From the NCBI GenBank assembly GCA_902729315.2, contig LR746273.1, forward strand, positions 5,678,001 through 5,742,000: a stretch of 64,000 bases of DNA, given 5' to 3'. Below are positions 43,810 to 55,115 of this stretch, piece by piece. The translations under genes were made by a program, and so were the position numbers. The notes beneath the pieces were generated by a model that saw only the letters and a list, made by a program, of their open reading frames with translations, was not told where the DNA came from and did not search any database. The DNA comes from Spirodela intermedia (lineage: Eukaryota > Streptophyta > Magnoliopsida > Alismatales > Araceae). Position 1 is the stretch's first letter, and the number at the start of each line of letters is the position of its first letter.

Positions 43810-44870
43810 CTCTCCTCCCTCCCTCCCTCCCTTTCCTGCGCGAAAACCCTAATGTCGCTCCTCTCCAACCCTCTCCCAGATCCAAACCTCTGAACTGGGA
43901 AGACAGCAGGCAGATAGAAGACAGATCTCCTCCCCTTCGCCACCACCGAGGAGAGTGTTGAGTAGATCTGAGAGGGACGAATACGAACCCGATTGAATAA
44001 ATATTTGGCGTCCGGAAAGGACTGGCCCACCGTTCGGAGGCGCGTCATCTCAACGGCCACAATGCAAAGACCAAATTAGCCCCCATTTTAAGCGTCCAAC
44101 GGCGCGAGAACAAGGCTGACTGTGGCAATCGAGTTAAAGCCGTGGGCCCCATGACACGCCGTCGGGCATCGGAAAACGTCCACCGCACGATCGGTGCACC
44201 TTGAGATCAACTGGTTTTTTTTCCCCCCTTAAATTAGCTCTCCAGGTTGGTCGACGGTGAGATCAACAGGTTGGCAGACGACGAGACCTTCGAGCTGCCA
44301 AAGATTCGGTGGACCCTCACCAGTCTGATGAGGATCTGACGGTGAACTCCCTCAAGCCGGAACGAAAAGATATTTCCCCGCGTCCTCTGGGGGCTAATTT
44401 GCATAAAACCCCCTTAAATCTCAAATAATTACTCTCTCTCTCTCTCTCTAGTAAGCCTATAGGGTCACGGGGGCCAAATTTTCTTTTTGGTTTACTAAGG
44501 CTCAGCCGTTGACATCGTAGATTGTAGCCCAAAGCCCTAAACTTTGCTTACATGAGTCAAAAATGCATGAAAATAGTGGAGAATTAATCATTTAAGTGAT
44601 TAACAATGGGGTCACATAGGGTTTAATAGGGGGTTTGACCTCTAACCGTTGACTTGGGCTCAGCTGTTGACTTTCTAGATTGTAACCTTGAACCATGCGG
44701 CACACCATGGCTACAGCTATCATTATCATCATCATCATCATCATCATCATCTCCACCAGTCAATTAGTTTTGAATGAAGTGGGTGGGTTTCATAGAAGCC
44801 TCCAATGGTGTGATTCCTTGAAGCTCTTCTATATATCTCAAGAGTTTGAACGTTATACGAAGAAAAGATG
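43810..44870. other. Promoter of the tubulin gene and 3' flank of PRP18
   Basis: The minus-strand tubulin promoter lies here; a TATA-like ATATTTATTC (minus strand) occurs near 43996-44005. From 44200 to 44700 there are many GTTGAC or GTCAAC words, the W-box core, including a local repeat GGCTCAGC(C/T)GTTGAC near 44500 and 44650. A (CAT)n tract at 44718-44751 lies just beyond the PRP18 stop. No gene is seen. Confidence 0.5.
44718..44751. repeat. (CAT)n microsatellite
   Basis: About ten CAT/ATC units, in the 3' flank of PRP18. Confidence 0.85.
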
Positions 44871-47800
44871 CTACTCTTTCTTCGGCACAGGCATCAGCCG
44901 GAGCCTCTCTTCTGAGATGGGGTTCCCCTTGGCCCTCTCTTCGCTTAGAAGAGCGTGGAGATCGCTCCCATTCGCCAAGCTGTTGAACTCTACCGATTTG
45001 GACGGGAGGGCCGGGTAGCGTCTCTGGCACAGAGTCATCAGGCGCTTAACAGACTGCAGATACTTGCGGGTAGTTTCGTCGTTCATGATGTGGGCGACGC
45101 TGTTGGTGTAGATCTTCTCTCGGGCCGACCGCTCGTGGATGCCAACCATGGTCACACCGATCGGCCACGGCGCATTACCAATGGCGAGCTTGATGTACTG
45201 GTCCATGGCGGCTAAGTAATCTCGCTTCATGCAGCAGTTGACCACCACTAGTAGTGCTTCCCGGATGTCATCAGGGAGAACCTGCAATGGGGATGACAGA
45301 AACAGATAGATATTGGATCAGAGGTATTCTCAATAATCTAAGCAAACTTGCTAATTTTTCATATATATATCATTCAGGCAAAAGAAACATTACTGTAAAT
45401 ATTCTTGCTTGGGAATTCGATAAAAGAAATCTATGAAATCGAGAAAAATCAGTATATGCCGCCTTCATTGCTTTGTAGATTGCATCTGAAAGAGTATTCA
45501 ACTACGTAAAAAAAGAGTTCTGAGAGAATATATAAAGATGCCCTCTGTACATGGTTTGATTTGCATCAAAGCTAAGCTTTCAATAGATATATTTTGGCCG
45601 TCCTACAGACGTTCCCAAACACGCAACTTAAACAACAAGTGTTTCTTACAGTTAGAAAATCAATTCCCAACTTTCAAACAGGATTTGGAGGATATATGTT
45701 GATGATTGAAGCAGAAAAAGAAAACAGAAATTTAACAGACAATAATAGTACAAGTATTTGGTTAAAATAAAGGCATCATATGGGATACTGTGAAACGATT
45801 GTTTCATCGCAGCCGTTTTACAGCTTAGGTTGCTAAAGGAGTCATAGAAACAACGTAAGAATAGCTGGAATAAGGGTTCTAATGCAAAGATGTGAGGAAA
45901 CGAGAGGGGATCTTGTATCAGTTGAGCTAAATAGAGAAGGCAAAGGGTGTGAATAACAGCTATTGATATTTTTTTAATCTGGGTTAGAAAAAAAAAGGTT
46001 CTAAAGAAAATTGTGAGATGATAATGATGGATATCGTATCGGTTGACTTGATTTGAAAGAGGGTAGGGGTCATGGATAGCAGTAATTGACATTTTCCAAA
46101 TAAGGCTTGACTATGGCATCTTCCATGTAAATTCTGTTCGTCCCTTTTGCTTTCTGCATTTCTTCACAATATATCAGCCTATGGAGTTGCTATGAGCCGT
46201 CTACTAATAACCCAACCAGACAGCAGGCTAACCCAAGACCGTCCACAAAGCTCATTAAATCAACAACGAGATAATTAAACACAAGTTTGTAACATTTAAC
46301 ACTATTTCTCCTAATAGTCTCCCCATGATTTTTCCACCTTCTTTCTCCTCTCCTTAAGCCTCTCCTATCGTCTCCTCCTTCATATGTTTCTTCTTTCGCC
46401 TTTCCCCCGGCTCCTCTTCATTCTTCCAAACCCAGGCCTCAAGTAAAAAAAGAAATCATCAGCGAGTGTTTGGCAGATGTTTGGCGAACCTAACCATAAT
46501 TAGCTGAGCCTTATCTGTTTTCTGGGGTACTTTGATGTGGTTCTAGGTTGATTCAAACCACTTATTATCACTTACATAGGCCACTATTTATTACAAATAG
46601 GCCACAATGACCTCCTCCCCCCCGAATAGAAACATTATAAAGATCGCATGCTGTGAAATATGGATGAATTGGAGGTAAAAGATCATGTGAGGAGTTCCCA
46701 AGAACACAGATGACCACTCAGTATGATTTTGGAGTGGGCAGTAAGAGACTTGATGCAACCTTTTACTATGTGATCACTTATAAACAAATTAGAGGAGTAA
46801 GGAATGAAGGGATAACCTGAGATGAACTAAAAATAGTTGAGATACCGGAATGCCTCGAAGTCAATATTTAAATGGTATTTTTTTAAAGAGAAATGCTTAA
46901 TAAATGTGTTGTTAAACTCAACACAAACAGACTATTTGGATAGAAACGATGGGAAACATGCTATTCTGTTACCATTACCTCCATAAAATGACGATCTTTT
47001 TGATGGCGCTTGGTGTTTTTCCCTTACGCATTCTTATGCCTTTTAGAGTTTAGGTCGTTTAAATAAAAATATCTAAAATAGAAACAACTTGCTTTTCCTT
47101 AAATTCATGACAGTAAGCAACAGACCCATTTTACCTCTTTAGTCAAGGACGGAGCTACAGGAACTATCCGCTAGGCATGCAGTATATTTAGCATGATTAA
47201 ATACTATGAAAATTGCATAAATAGAAAACTAGAGAGGATAATTTAGCATGGAATCTTTGGAAAATAAGGCAGATATACTTGAAGACTCTAAATCGTATTG
47301 AAATTAAGAATATATACTTCATTGGTAAGTTCTCGTAAGATGTTGAAACATGAGCATAACATTATGACAACAGGCTTCACCACTGATCCCTCACAATGCC
47401 AAAAGATCACGATGGATTGTGAAAAATAGTCACCTTTTTCCTGCAAAATTTAAATAGAGGACTGATGTATCTAGCACACTGCTTGAATGTGGCAACCATG
47501 GACTTTCCCTTGGCAGTCCTCTTCTCTTTCTCTGTCATCTCATCCAGCTCCTGGTTCCACTCATTAAGTAGCCGCTTAAAGAAAACGAGTATCTTGTCCT
47601 CACCACACAAATCTTCGAAATTAGCCTTCATCCGTTTCACATCCTTGTCTGCATCCATTCCCGACGAACCGCCATCGCCGCTGAGGCCCTTATGACCATC
47701 ACCATCAGCCCCATCATCATCCAACCCGTCCTCGTTCTCACCCTTGCGCTGAGACTTCTCATGAAGGAACGAACTCCCGGATCCCGCCTTCTGTCGCTTA

Positions 47801-48339
47801 CGGAGCTCATAGATATCCCTCAAGAAGTCATTGGTCTGGCCCTCGGTCATGTCACTGTCTATCTCCAAAACGCCAGACTTGAGAGTCAGCTTGAGACGGT
47901 CGAGGCGGGCTTCATCGTCCTCCCCGAAGAGGGTGATGGGCTGTTTGAGGATGCGGAGACGGCGGATAACCTCCTGCTTGGAGAGTACGAGATCGTCGAT
48001 CCGCTGCTCATCTGTTAGGGTTTCGTGGGCAGCCCTCTTGGCAGAAGACGAGGCGGCGGAGAGGAAGGGGGGTAGGGACGAGGTGGAGCTAGGGTTTTTC
48101 TGGGCGGACTGATTGATGACGCCTCCTGCATCCCCGGAGGCAGAGGAGGAAGGGAGAGATTCGGAAGACTGCGATTGAGAGTGCTGGAGGGATTTCGCCT
48201 GGATTTCGCGCTGCTCCTCCTCGCGGAGCTTTTGAATCTTCTTCTGATCAATCTCGGAGCGTCTAAGGAGCTTCTTCCCTCCGAAATCGGACTCCAAACT
48301 CTGCCGCTTCTTCATCAGTTCCCGTTTCAGCAAATCCAT
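44871..48339 (-). CDS. Pre-mRNA-splicing factor 18
   Basis: Two exons on the minus strand (48339-47434 and 45281-44871), split by a 2.15-kb intron, give 438 residues; the join is CRKK-VLPDDIREALL. PRP18 is a U5 snRNP-associated factor that helps 3' splice-site choice in the second splicing step. The N-terminal third is Lys/Arg/Glu-rich and coiled, then Ser-rich. An SFM motif (LTDEQRIDDLVLSKQEVIRR...ITLFGE) shared with PRP4 lies at about 108-150. The C-terminal Prp18 helical bundle covers about 260-420 and contains the conserved loop AHIMNDETTRKYLQSVKRL. The start at 48339 (MDLLKRELMKKRQ) matches the family; the frame extends upstream only into CT repeat sequence. Identity is secure. Confidence 0.95.
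45282..47433 (-). other. PRP18 intron, no gene seen
   Basis: A single intron of 2152 bases with GT and AG ends. It is AT-rich, with short frames only. No transposon features are seen. Confidence 0.6.
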
Positions 48340-48402
48340 GGCTTCTCCTCCTCCAGACGACCACCCCGAGAAAGATTGAAAGAACGAGCGGGAGAGCGGG
48401 AG

Positions 48403-48438
<36 letters not shown>

Positions 48439-49049
48439 TTGAGGTGAGAGACAGAAGCGAGGAAGGTCGAAGACGACGATCATCAGACTTTAATAGGGGG
48501 TGAAGTCCAGCCCGGGCCCGGATCTGTCTGTAAGACGGGACCCGTATCTATCAATAAAGCCCGGCCCCGGGCCAGCCCCTCCTTCCTACGGACAGTTCAA
48601 AAGATAAGCGACCACGAAGCCGGACAGTGAAGAGAGAGAGAGAGAGAGAGAGAGTCGTGCCCAAGAGAAATTCAAACCAGGTTTTAATTATTATCAAAAC
48701 GGGCCCAGTTTTAATTTTTGGGCTTTTTAATTTAGGAGCCCACGATGAGAAAAATCAAGGCCGACAAAGGCTCTCAGTAGAATGGATAGCTAAATAAACA
48801 GCACCCGCCCGAATTGGGCTCGGATAAATCGCGGAGGCCCAATTATGGACAGTTTGGGCCCAGGAGTTATTTATTACAACACGTGGTTTCCAGAAGGCCC
48901 TATAGGAATATATTTTTATTACAAATGCCAATAAGCCAAACACGTGTCAGATCGTGAGTGATGGTCCTTTTCGTCCTCCTCCGAAGGACGGCTTCTCCCC
49001 GGATGGCCGGAAGGAATGTCGGGGGGATGGTGGTGGCGGCGGCGGACGA
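48340..49049 (-). promoter_or_regulatory. PRP18 promoter / HAD gene 3' flank
   Basis: A GA tract (plus strand) at about 48404-48434 lies in the PRP18 leader, and another near 48631-48652. Site II-like GGCCCA (48836-48841) and TGGGCC (48855-48860) and two CACGTG G-boxes (48880-48885 and 48941-48946) follow. These are consistent with a housekeeping promoter for PRP18. No gene is seen. Confidence 0.5.
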
Positions 49050-50508
49050 TCAGACTTCCACGGGCGAGAAGACGGCGTCCATCTCGCCGGGGGGATTCTT
49101 CTTACCGGCGGCGCTCCAAATCTCCGGCATCTCACGGCGGAGCTCGAGGATATCGCTGAGGACGCAGTCGGCGTCACTCGTCATCATGGGGTTCTTCTTC
49201 TTCCCGACCTGCAACCAGATCGGAGGAGCTTCTCAGAGGAAGGGAGGAGAAACCGGCGGGATAGAGAAAGAGGGCGGCGACTCACCAGGGTGGTGTAGAG
49301 GCCGGCGGCCTTACCGGCGGCGATGTTCTTCTCGTTGTCGTCGAGGAAGAGCTGATGAGAGAGAGAGGAAGGGATCTCCTGGTTAACTTTCCGCGCAGCA
49401 AGGGGGTCTAGGGGTGGGGGAAGCTCACCGTCCGCTGGGGGTGGACGCCCGAGATGCAGAGGGCGACCTCGAAGGCCGCTATGGAGGGTTTGAGAACCAC
49501 GCCGGAGGAGGAGGAGGAGACGGAGGAGGAGAAGAGGTTAGGGTTCATGGTCTCGAAGCAGATGATGTCGTCGAAGCACCCGACAAGCCCGAGCCGCTCC
49601 AAAGCCCTCCTCGCGTGTTCCCTATCGGAATTCGTGAAGATCTGCGGAAATTGAGGGAACGTGTCACCATGGCGAATTTGGATATCCTCAGAGGAAGATG
49701 GATTTGTGGGAAGTTTCTGCTTCGTGCTTGCGAGAATGTAGGCTTCGACTCACAATCTTCCTCTGGGGGATGCTCTGGAGGAGGTCCCGAAGCAGGGGAT
49801 TGCTGGGGATAGCGTCGTAGGGGAGCCTTCCATGGACATAGCTGCGAGGAACGGAAGGAGAAGAGGATCGTCAGTTAACTGGCAACGACAAGCAACGAGA
49901 GAGTTGCCACGGAATAGTTTAGTGGTCGCGCTCAGGCAGACCTGTGGTAGTCGTCGGGATGGATATCGTGGCCAAGAGCCTGCAGAAAAAAGGGATGAAG
50001 GGAGGAAGAACACGATTAAATCAGATTTCCTCGCAAACAGTGGTTCTGAGTCTGTGATCACTGCGATCAACGCTTGCGGCTTACTCGTAGCCCCGTCAGG
50101 GAGCTGCCGTAGTTCCTGAACAGCTCTGCTCGGAGTGCACAGGCCTCTTCCGCCGTTTTCCCGCAGGTCTTCATCAAGAACTCTACGAAGAAGAAATTCC
50201 ATTTTCCACAGAGATGGAAAATTAGGTCATGAGATGAGAAACCAGTCACAGAAGAGGACATCAGATGAGCCACGTTCTCGTCCTCTACCTTCGATGTTTT
50301 TCCGCAGAAACCTACCGATTCCGACGTCAGAAGAGTACAAGGTGTCGTCCAAGTCTGCAAATATTCACCGAGAGTAAGAGAGCGAGCTCCAGATCAAGAC
50401 AGAGCAAGAGAGAGAGAGAGATCGATCACCGAAGAGAATGCAGTCGAAGGGTGAGTCGCTTAAGCTGCTGCTGCTGCTGTTGCAACCGGTGACGCCTCTG
50501 CACTCCAT
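49050..50508 (-). CDS. HAD-superfamily phosphatase, SDT1-like (pyrimidine 5'-nucleotidase type)
   Basis: Eight exons on the minus strand (50508-50430, 50354-50289, 50182-50085, 49979-49942, 49841-49754, 49641-49429, 49351-49286, 49208-49050) give 268 residues in frame. The HAD motifs are in order: motif I DLDDTLY with both catalytic Asp, motif II IFTNSDREHA, motif III Lys in VVLKPS and motif IV FLDDNEKNI. A helical cap segment (residues about 45-100) contains LFRNYGSSLTGLRALGHD. Plant members are annotated as suppressor of disruption of TFIIS, after yeast SDT1, which dephosphorylates pyrimidine nucleotides. The true substrate here is inferred. A Ser-rich insert (SSSVSSSSSG) lies before motif III. 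Donor choice for exon 2 follows the family (RKNIE-EFLMK). Confidence 0.92.
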
Positions 50509-51312
50509 TCTCGGGACCAGCAGATTGCAGAGGGAAGGTCCTCTCCGAAATGTTGGTCGCTTCCGTGAGGGAATGGCCAAGAGCCGGAGGAGGCAGACGA
50601 TGGACGGAAGAAGGAGAAACGGGGAAGAAAGCGGGCATCGTGGGTATGAATTTTTATACACGTTCCCCGCCAGCAGCCAGTCACGATCTCGTGGGCCCCA
50701 CACTCAACCAATTGCTACGCAGGAAAAGGATGTGCTCGTTCGGCCGTCGGTGCAACATAACACGTGGAGCCACCTCAGCCGGCGTTGTCCCCTTGCTTAC
50801 GTGTCTCTCTATTACTCTACAAGGAAGACCCGGGGACCACTCGGACGGCCCTCCCCGACGGCCGAAGATTGTCTGGCCGCATTAAACAGACGGCCAAGAA
50901 TCATCTCACAACCGTCTCTCAACCAAGGTCAAGAGCGTTGACTATTCTGTCCCGACGGTGGTCCCTCCCCCCCCCCCCTCTTCCGCCCTGGGGGTATCCA
51001 TCATGAACTACTATAAAGTATGCTGTCAGCCTGGAAATGGCATAGAAAGTTCTTGAGGATAATCATATAAAAATAATGAACTTTTTTCATGGCATAAACT
51101 ATGATCTTAGAGAGAGAAAGGGCTCCGATATTTTAGAGAGAGACTACCTACAAGTGGTCCCAAAATCAAGCTAAGAGTTGACCAGCTCTAGACTCACCTT
51201 ATCCATTGACATTCTTAGAGATAAGGCGTGCAGGAAAAAAATACGGCGCCAGGAAGAAAATTTCCATTATGGGATTCAGGTTACTAAGAACAGCAAATCA
51301 TAATATTTTAAA
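50509..51312. other. Upstream of the HAD gene, no further gene seen
   Basis: This is the GC-richer promoter and leader of the HAD gene on the minus strand, with a C run near 50969-50980. From about 51000 it becomes AT-rich and is the 3' flank of the next gene. Confidence 0.55.
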
Positions 51313-54161
51313 TCATTGATTCTTGGTGATACCAAAAGTGTCCTCAACACCACTGACGACATTTTTTCTCCTCTGCGTTATCATATCAGCATACGCCTGC
51401 AGAAGAAGCCAAGCAGATCATCAGGCCCTCAGATATTTCGGATTCTCACTAAAAATCAGAAAAATCGTTGCATGTTGAAACGAGTAAAAGCATGGTTTGA
51501 TGATATTAATAATTTATCTATGAACCCTACCTGCTCTGCCCTTCTTCTGCTGACGATGATGCCGATAAATTATTAAATAAAAATCATAATATTTAAACAA
51601 TGTATGGGCAAGTTGAGTGGTTTACAAATGTGGGGATCATTGAATTATTTCTATTTAAAGGCGTAAATATTTTTAAATATATATAAAATGATGGTTAATA
51701 AATTAAGTGAGCATATTTATAAATATTTTAAAGGGGAAACTGCAAGAACAGCAAGAAAAACCCTCTTCTGATATGAATCCCATCCACACTGGTCATGATT
51801 TTCAGAAGACAAAGAAAAAGAAGAAGAGAAAGAAAGAATGATGAGGAAAGAACCACTTCTGCCTGGAGCTTGATGATTGGACTCTCTATGAGTTCAGGTT
51901 TCCAGATTGGGAAAGGTCTGAGACAACTATCTATGATCAATGAACGAATCCAGCTTGTGTGAGTCAAGGAGTCAAACTGGATGGGTTTGACGATGCAGAG
52001 AATTCAAGTCAATGCCAGCTGTGACGAGATTAAGTGAGGGGCTTTAGAACCGACAAGGTTGACCAAAGTGGTCATCCGCTTCATGAGTAGGCAACAGTGA
52101 GGAAACTGATTGATTGATGCCTTTGATAAATGTGTTAAAACGATTCTAAAACACTAGAATAAGCATGAGAAATTATATAAAAACATAGGTATAGATATCT
52201 GTATTTTTTTTTTATGAAAACAATCAGCATTCACTAAATTTTCAACGTCAGAAATTATGAATAAAATGTATGCGCGCAGGATATTAAACATACAGAAAGT
52301 AGATATTGACATATTTTTCAATTAAAATAAATTATTAATTTCTTAATTCTAATAACACAACAAGAGATAATCTGGATTTTATCATTGGTGGAGAAACTAT
52401 GAATGATATCAAAGCAAGTGCGTGGGGTTCTTTGAATAAACTTTGAAGTATAATTTCCGAAAAGGCTAGACTTATAAATAATTATATCAACCATTTGTAC
52501 TGTCTTGCATAATTATAAAAGAAAAATGGAGGGCGAAATGACAAACCTTTGGATAAGAGTATAAGAAAACGAACCACCATGCACAGATCAATGAGGAGAC
52601 AACGGCAGTGAGTATTAATGAATGCACAAATACCCAGCTACAACCAATTGCCAGTGCCCCTGTAAGCAATATCGTCCATGGCTGACACCTGTGACAGAAA
52701 CATGATGTAGAGATGAGATAAAAAAACTAGTACGCCAATATGAACTGCATTACCAGCAAAAGAAATTCGAGATTTTTAAATTTTTAATTATTTTTTTAGA
52801 ACCCTAATCTTTGAGCAGAGCCATTGACGACATTTAATGGAATAAATATAAGAAGAAAAGCGTGATGGAACCATAAGTAGCCTAGTTCTTTGAGCCGATC
52901 TTTCATTACTAAATAACTATTTTCAGGCGCATTTTGTTCGGAAAAAGCTAGGCAACTACATATGTGGCAAATGGTTTTCTTGGTGGAAATTTATCATGTG
53001 AAAGGTTGGAATTCTCAGAAGGCGTTGACAACAACTGATGATAGGCATCACCTATGATACAAGAATGATATAGTTCGAGGTCAGAAGGAGTTATGAACAT
53101 ATAGAAAGGAAACTTTCGGCCGTTCTAAATGTGTGCTCCGTTTTGATCTTTAGCATTACAAACAGCCGCCGAAAGTAAGTTCATGATGCAATCTTCCAGC
53201 AATGTAAACCCAAGAAATTACCATTGCTCTGTTATCAAACATGTGATCGTCCTGAGAACACCCCACCACATCGTGTAGTAGGATCCTCAAGTTTAGGCAA
53301 AGAAATTACTTTCAAAGGTTAGGAGAGAAATTTGATAAATACAGTCTCTTGGATAATGTCAACCAATGACATTAATCCATCTTATGATATCAGAAATCTC
53401 TCAGAGAAATACCAAGAAGGCTGTGGTTCAAAATCTTGCGCACCCAAAAGGGAGTGAAGACAGTGGCTGACAATGAACTGCATATGTGATAAAGAAAACT
53501 CTGAAAAAACGGATGATTCTAAGCTATGTTGGCTTTAGATCGCCAAAAAGTCGAACCCAAAAACTATTTCTGTAGGGTGAAACCCGAAGAAAATTAAAGA
53601 GGAAAGGAGGTTGAAGCTGACGAAGAGCTCGGAAATGGAAAGAGGCAAGAACTTAATGGGGGGACAGAGCAAGAAATTTTCACAAGTAGATTTGAGAAAA
53701 CAAAATCACTGAAGAACACGAAGAAAACCGTCAATGGCGACTCCATCTCAACACCGGGAAGCCACTCAGAGGTGAGGAAGGTCCAGTCGATACACGTGGA
53801 CAATCACAGCGAAATGAAACTGGAATCTATGCTCCAGAACTCAGGAGACGCACCATGAGGGCTTGGTGTCCCAGATAGAGTCGTACTCCAGGGAGAGGTA
53901 GTTGAGGTAGCCATCCATATCGTTGACCACCCCTTCCTCGTCCAGGAACTGGGACTCGTCGCCCGCTGGCTCGCCCCCTTTCCCGGTCCCAACGCGGACG
54001 AAGTACCCGCGGGAGGGGCAGGGAGAGGTTATCTGAGAAGCGAAAGTGGATGAAGAGCGTCGATCCAAGAGCCGATTTCGACGAAGATCCAGCCGGGGGA
54101 GAGATCGAAACGCGGAGGGGACGAGACTTTGGCAGAGTGGGAAGAAGCCGACTGCCGCCAT
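51313..54161 (-). CDS. Small plastid-type membrane protein (resembles DUF6737)
   Basis: Three exons on the minus strand (54161-53854, 52688-52547, 51396-51313) give 177 residues. The N-terminal 65 or so residues are Ser/Arg/Leu-rich and look like a plastid transit peptide. A conserved block follows: NDMDGYLNYLSLEYDSIWDT, then KPSW-CQPWTILLTG across the first splice. Two hydrophobic helices (ALAIGCSWVFVHSLILTAV and SSLICAWWFVFLYSYP) come next, then a basic-acidic tail (AYADMITQRRKNVVSGVEDTFG). The same order of features occurs in a plant and cyanobacterial family I recall as DUF6737. The likely place is the thylakoid or envelope membrane; the function is unknown. Phase is kept at both junctions, which supports the model strongly. 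Confidence 0.82.
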
Positions 54162-55115
54162 GGCGCCACCCACTACACCACACAACACAGCCTGATTCCG
54201 ATATTGGAACAGAAGAAAGGCTTCCCAGAGAAGCGCTTCCTTGGTGCTGAAGTTGCTTATGCAAAGCACATCACATCGAACAGGTACCACTATAAAATTT
54301 GCTTGGAACCCATAAAACTTGCTGTGTTTCTTGTAATTAAAAAAAAGGTCTTTTTACATGGGTTGTGTGGTTTTTGAAGATTTTTAAAAATAGGGTAAAA
54401 ATGCAAATTAATAATTCATATTTAGGTGATATAGCAGGAGTTTAAGTCAGATAATCTTTAATGTATGTTATTGTTCTAATTTAAAATAATTTTGTCATAT
54501 TTTATGATATTTAATTTCGAAATCAGGTGGATAAGATTTTGCTGGTGTGTTCCTAAAGTAAACTTTATACGCATTTTTATGTTTTTACAAATAACCGTGA
54601 TAATAATTATATTCATAAAATCGTGCTTCGTGATAATAATTATATTCATAATTATATAGCACGGCACTTGTCCCTTGATGATCTTCCTCCCTGTTCTTCC
54701 TCCCTCCCCACATTTCCAGTCTTCTCCGGTGGGGTAGCCTTCCTCCCTCCTCCTCCTCCCTCTGACGGGGCTTAGAAAGAGCGAGTAGGTGGGGGAGGAG
54801 GAACACTCCTCTGAGGGGGCAACGAGTATCCTGAGAAGAGAAAAACCCTAATTTAAGCTGACCCGAGTCACTTTGGGTGGACTGATCATCTGCAGCAGGA
54901 GAAGGATGTGGAAAACTGATGCGCCGTCTGCGAAGAATCATCTCAAGGGGATCTGGAAGCAGCCCAGCACCCTCTGTTGCCCCTCCAGTCTGTTCTTCTG
55001 CGGTTCCTTCTCGCCTCCAGTCCCTTCCTCCGCGCCTTCTTCCTTCTCTTCTTCCTCAGGGTTTTCTTCCCACTAAATTGCTTCAGGGATTTCTTCTCTT
55101 CACCGATCTTTCACC
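54162..55115. promoter_or_regulatory. Shared upstream region of the divergent membrane-protein and PPR genes
   Basis: About 950 bases separate two divergent start codons. The middle part (54300-54660) is AT-rich and repeats GTGATAATAATTATATTCATAA twice near 54597-54652 in slightly varied form. The last 400 bases are CT-rich leader of the PPR gene. No gene is seen. Confidence 0.5.
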
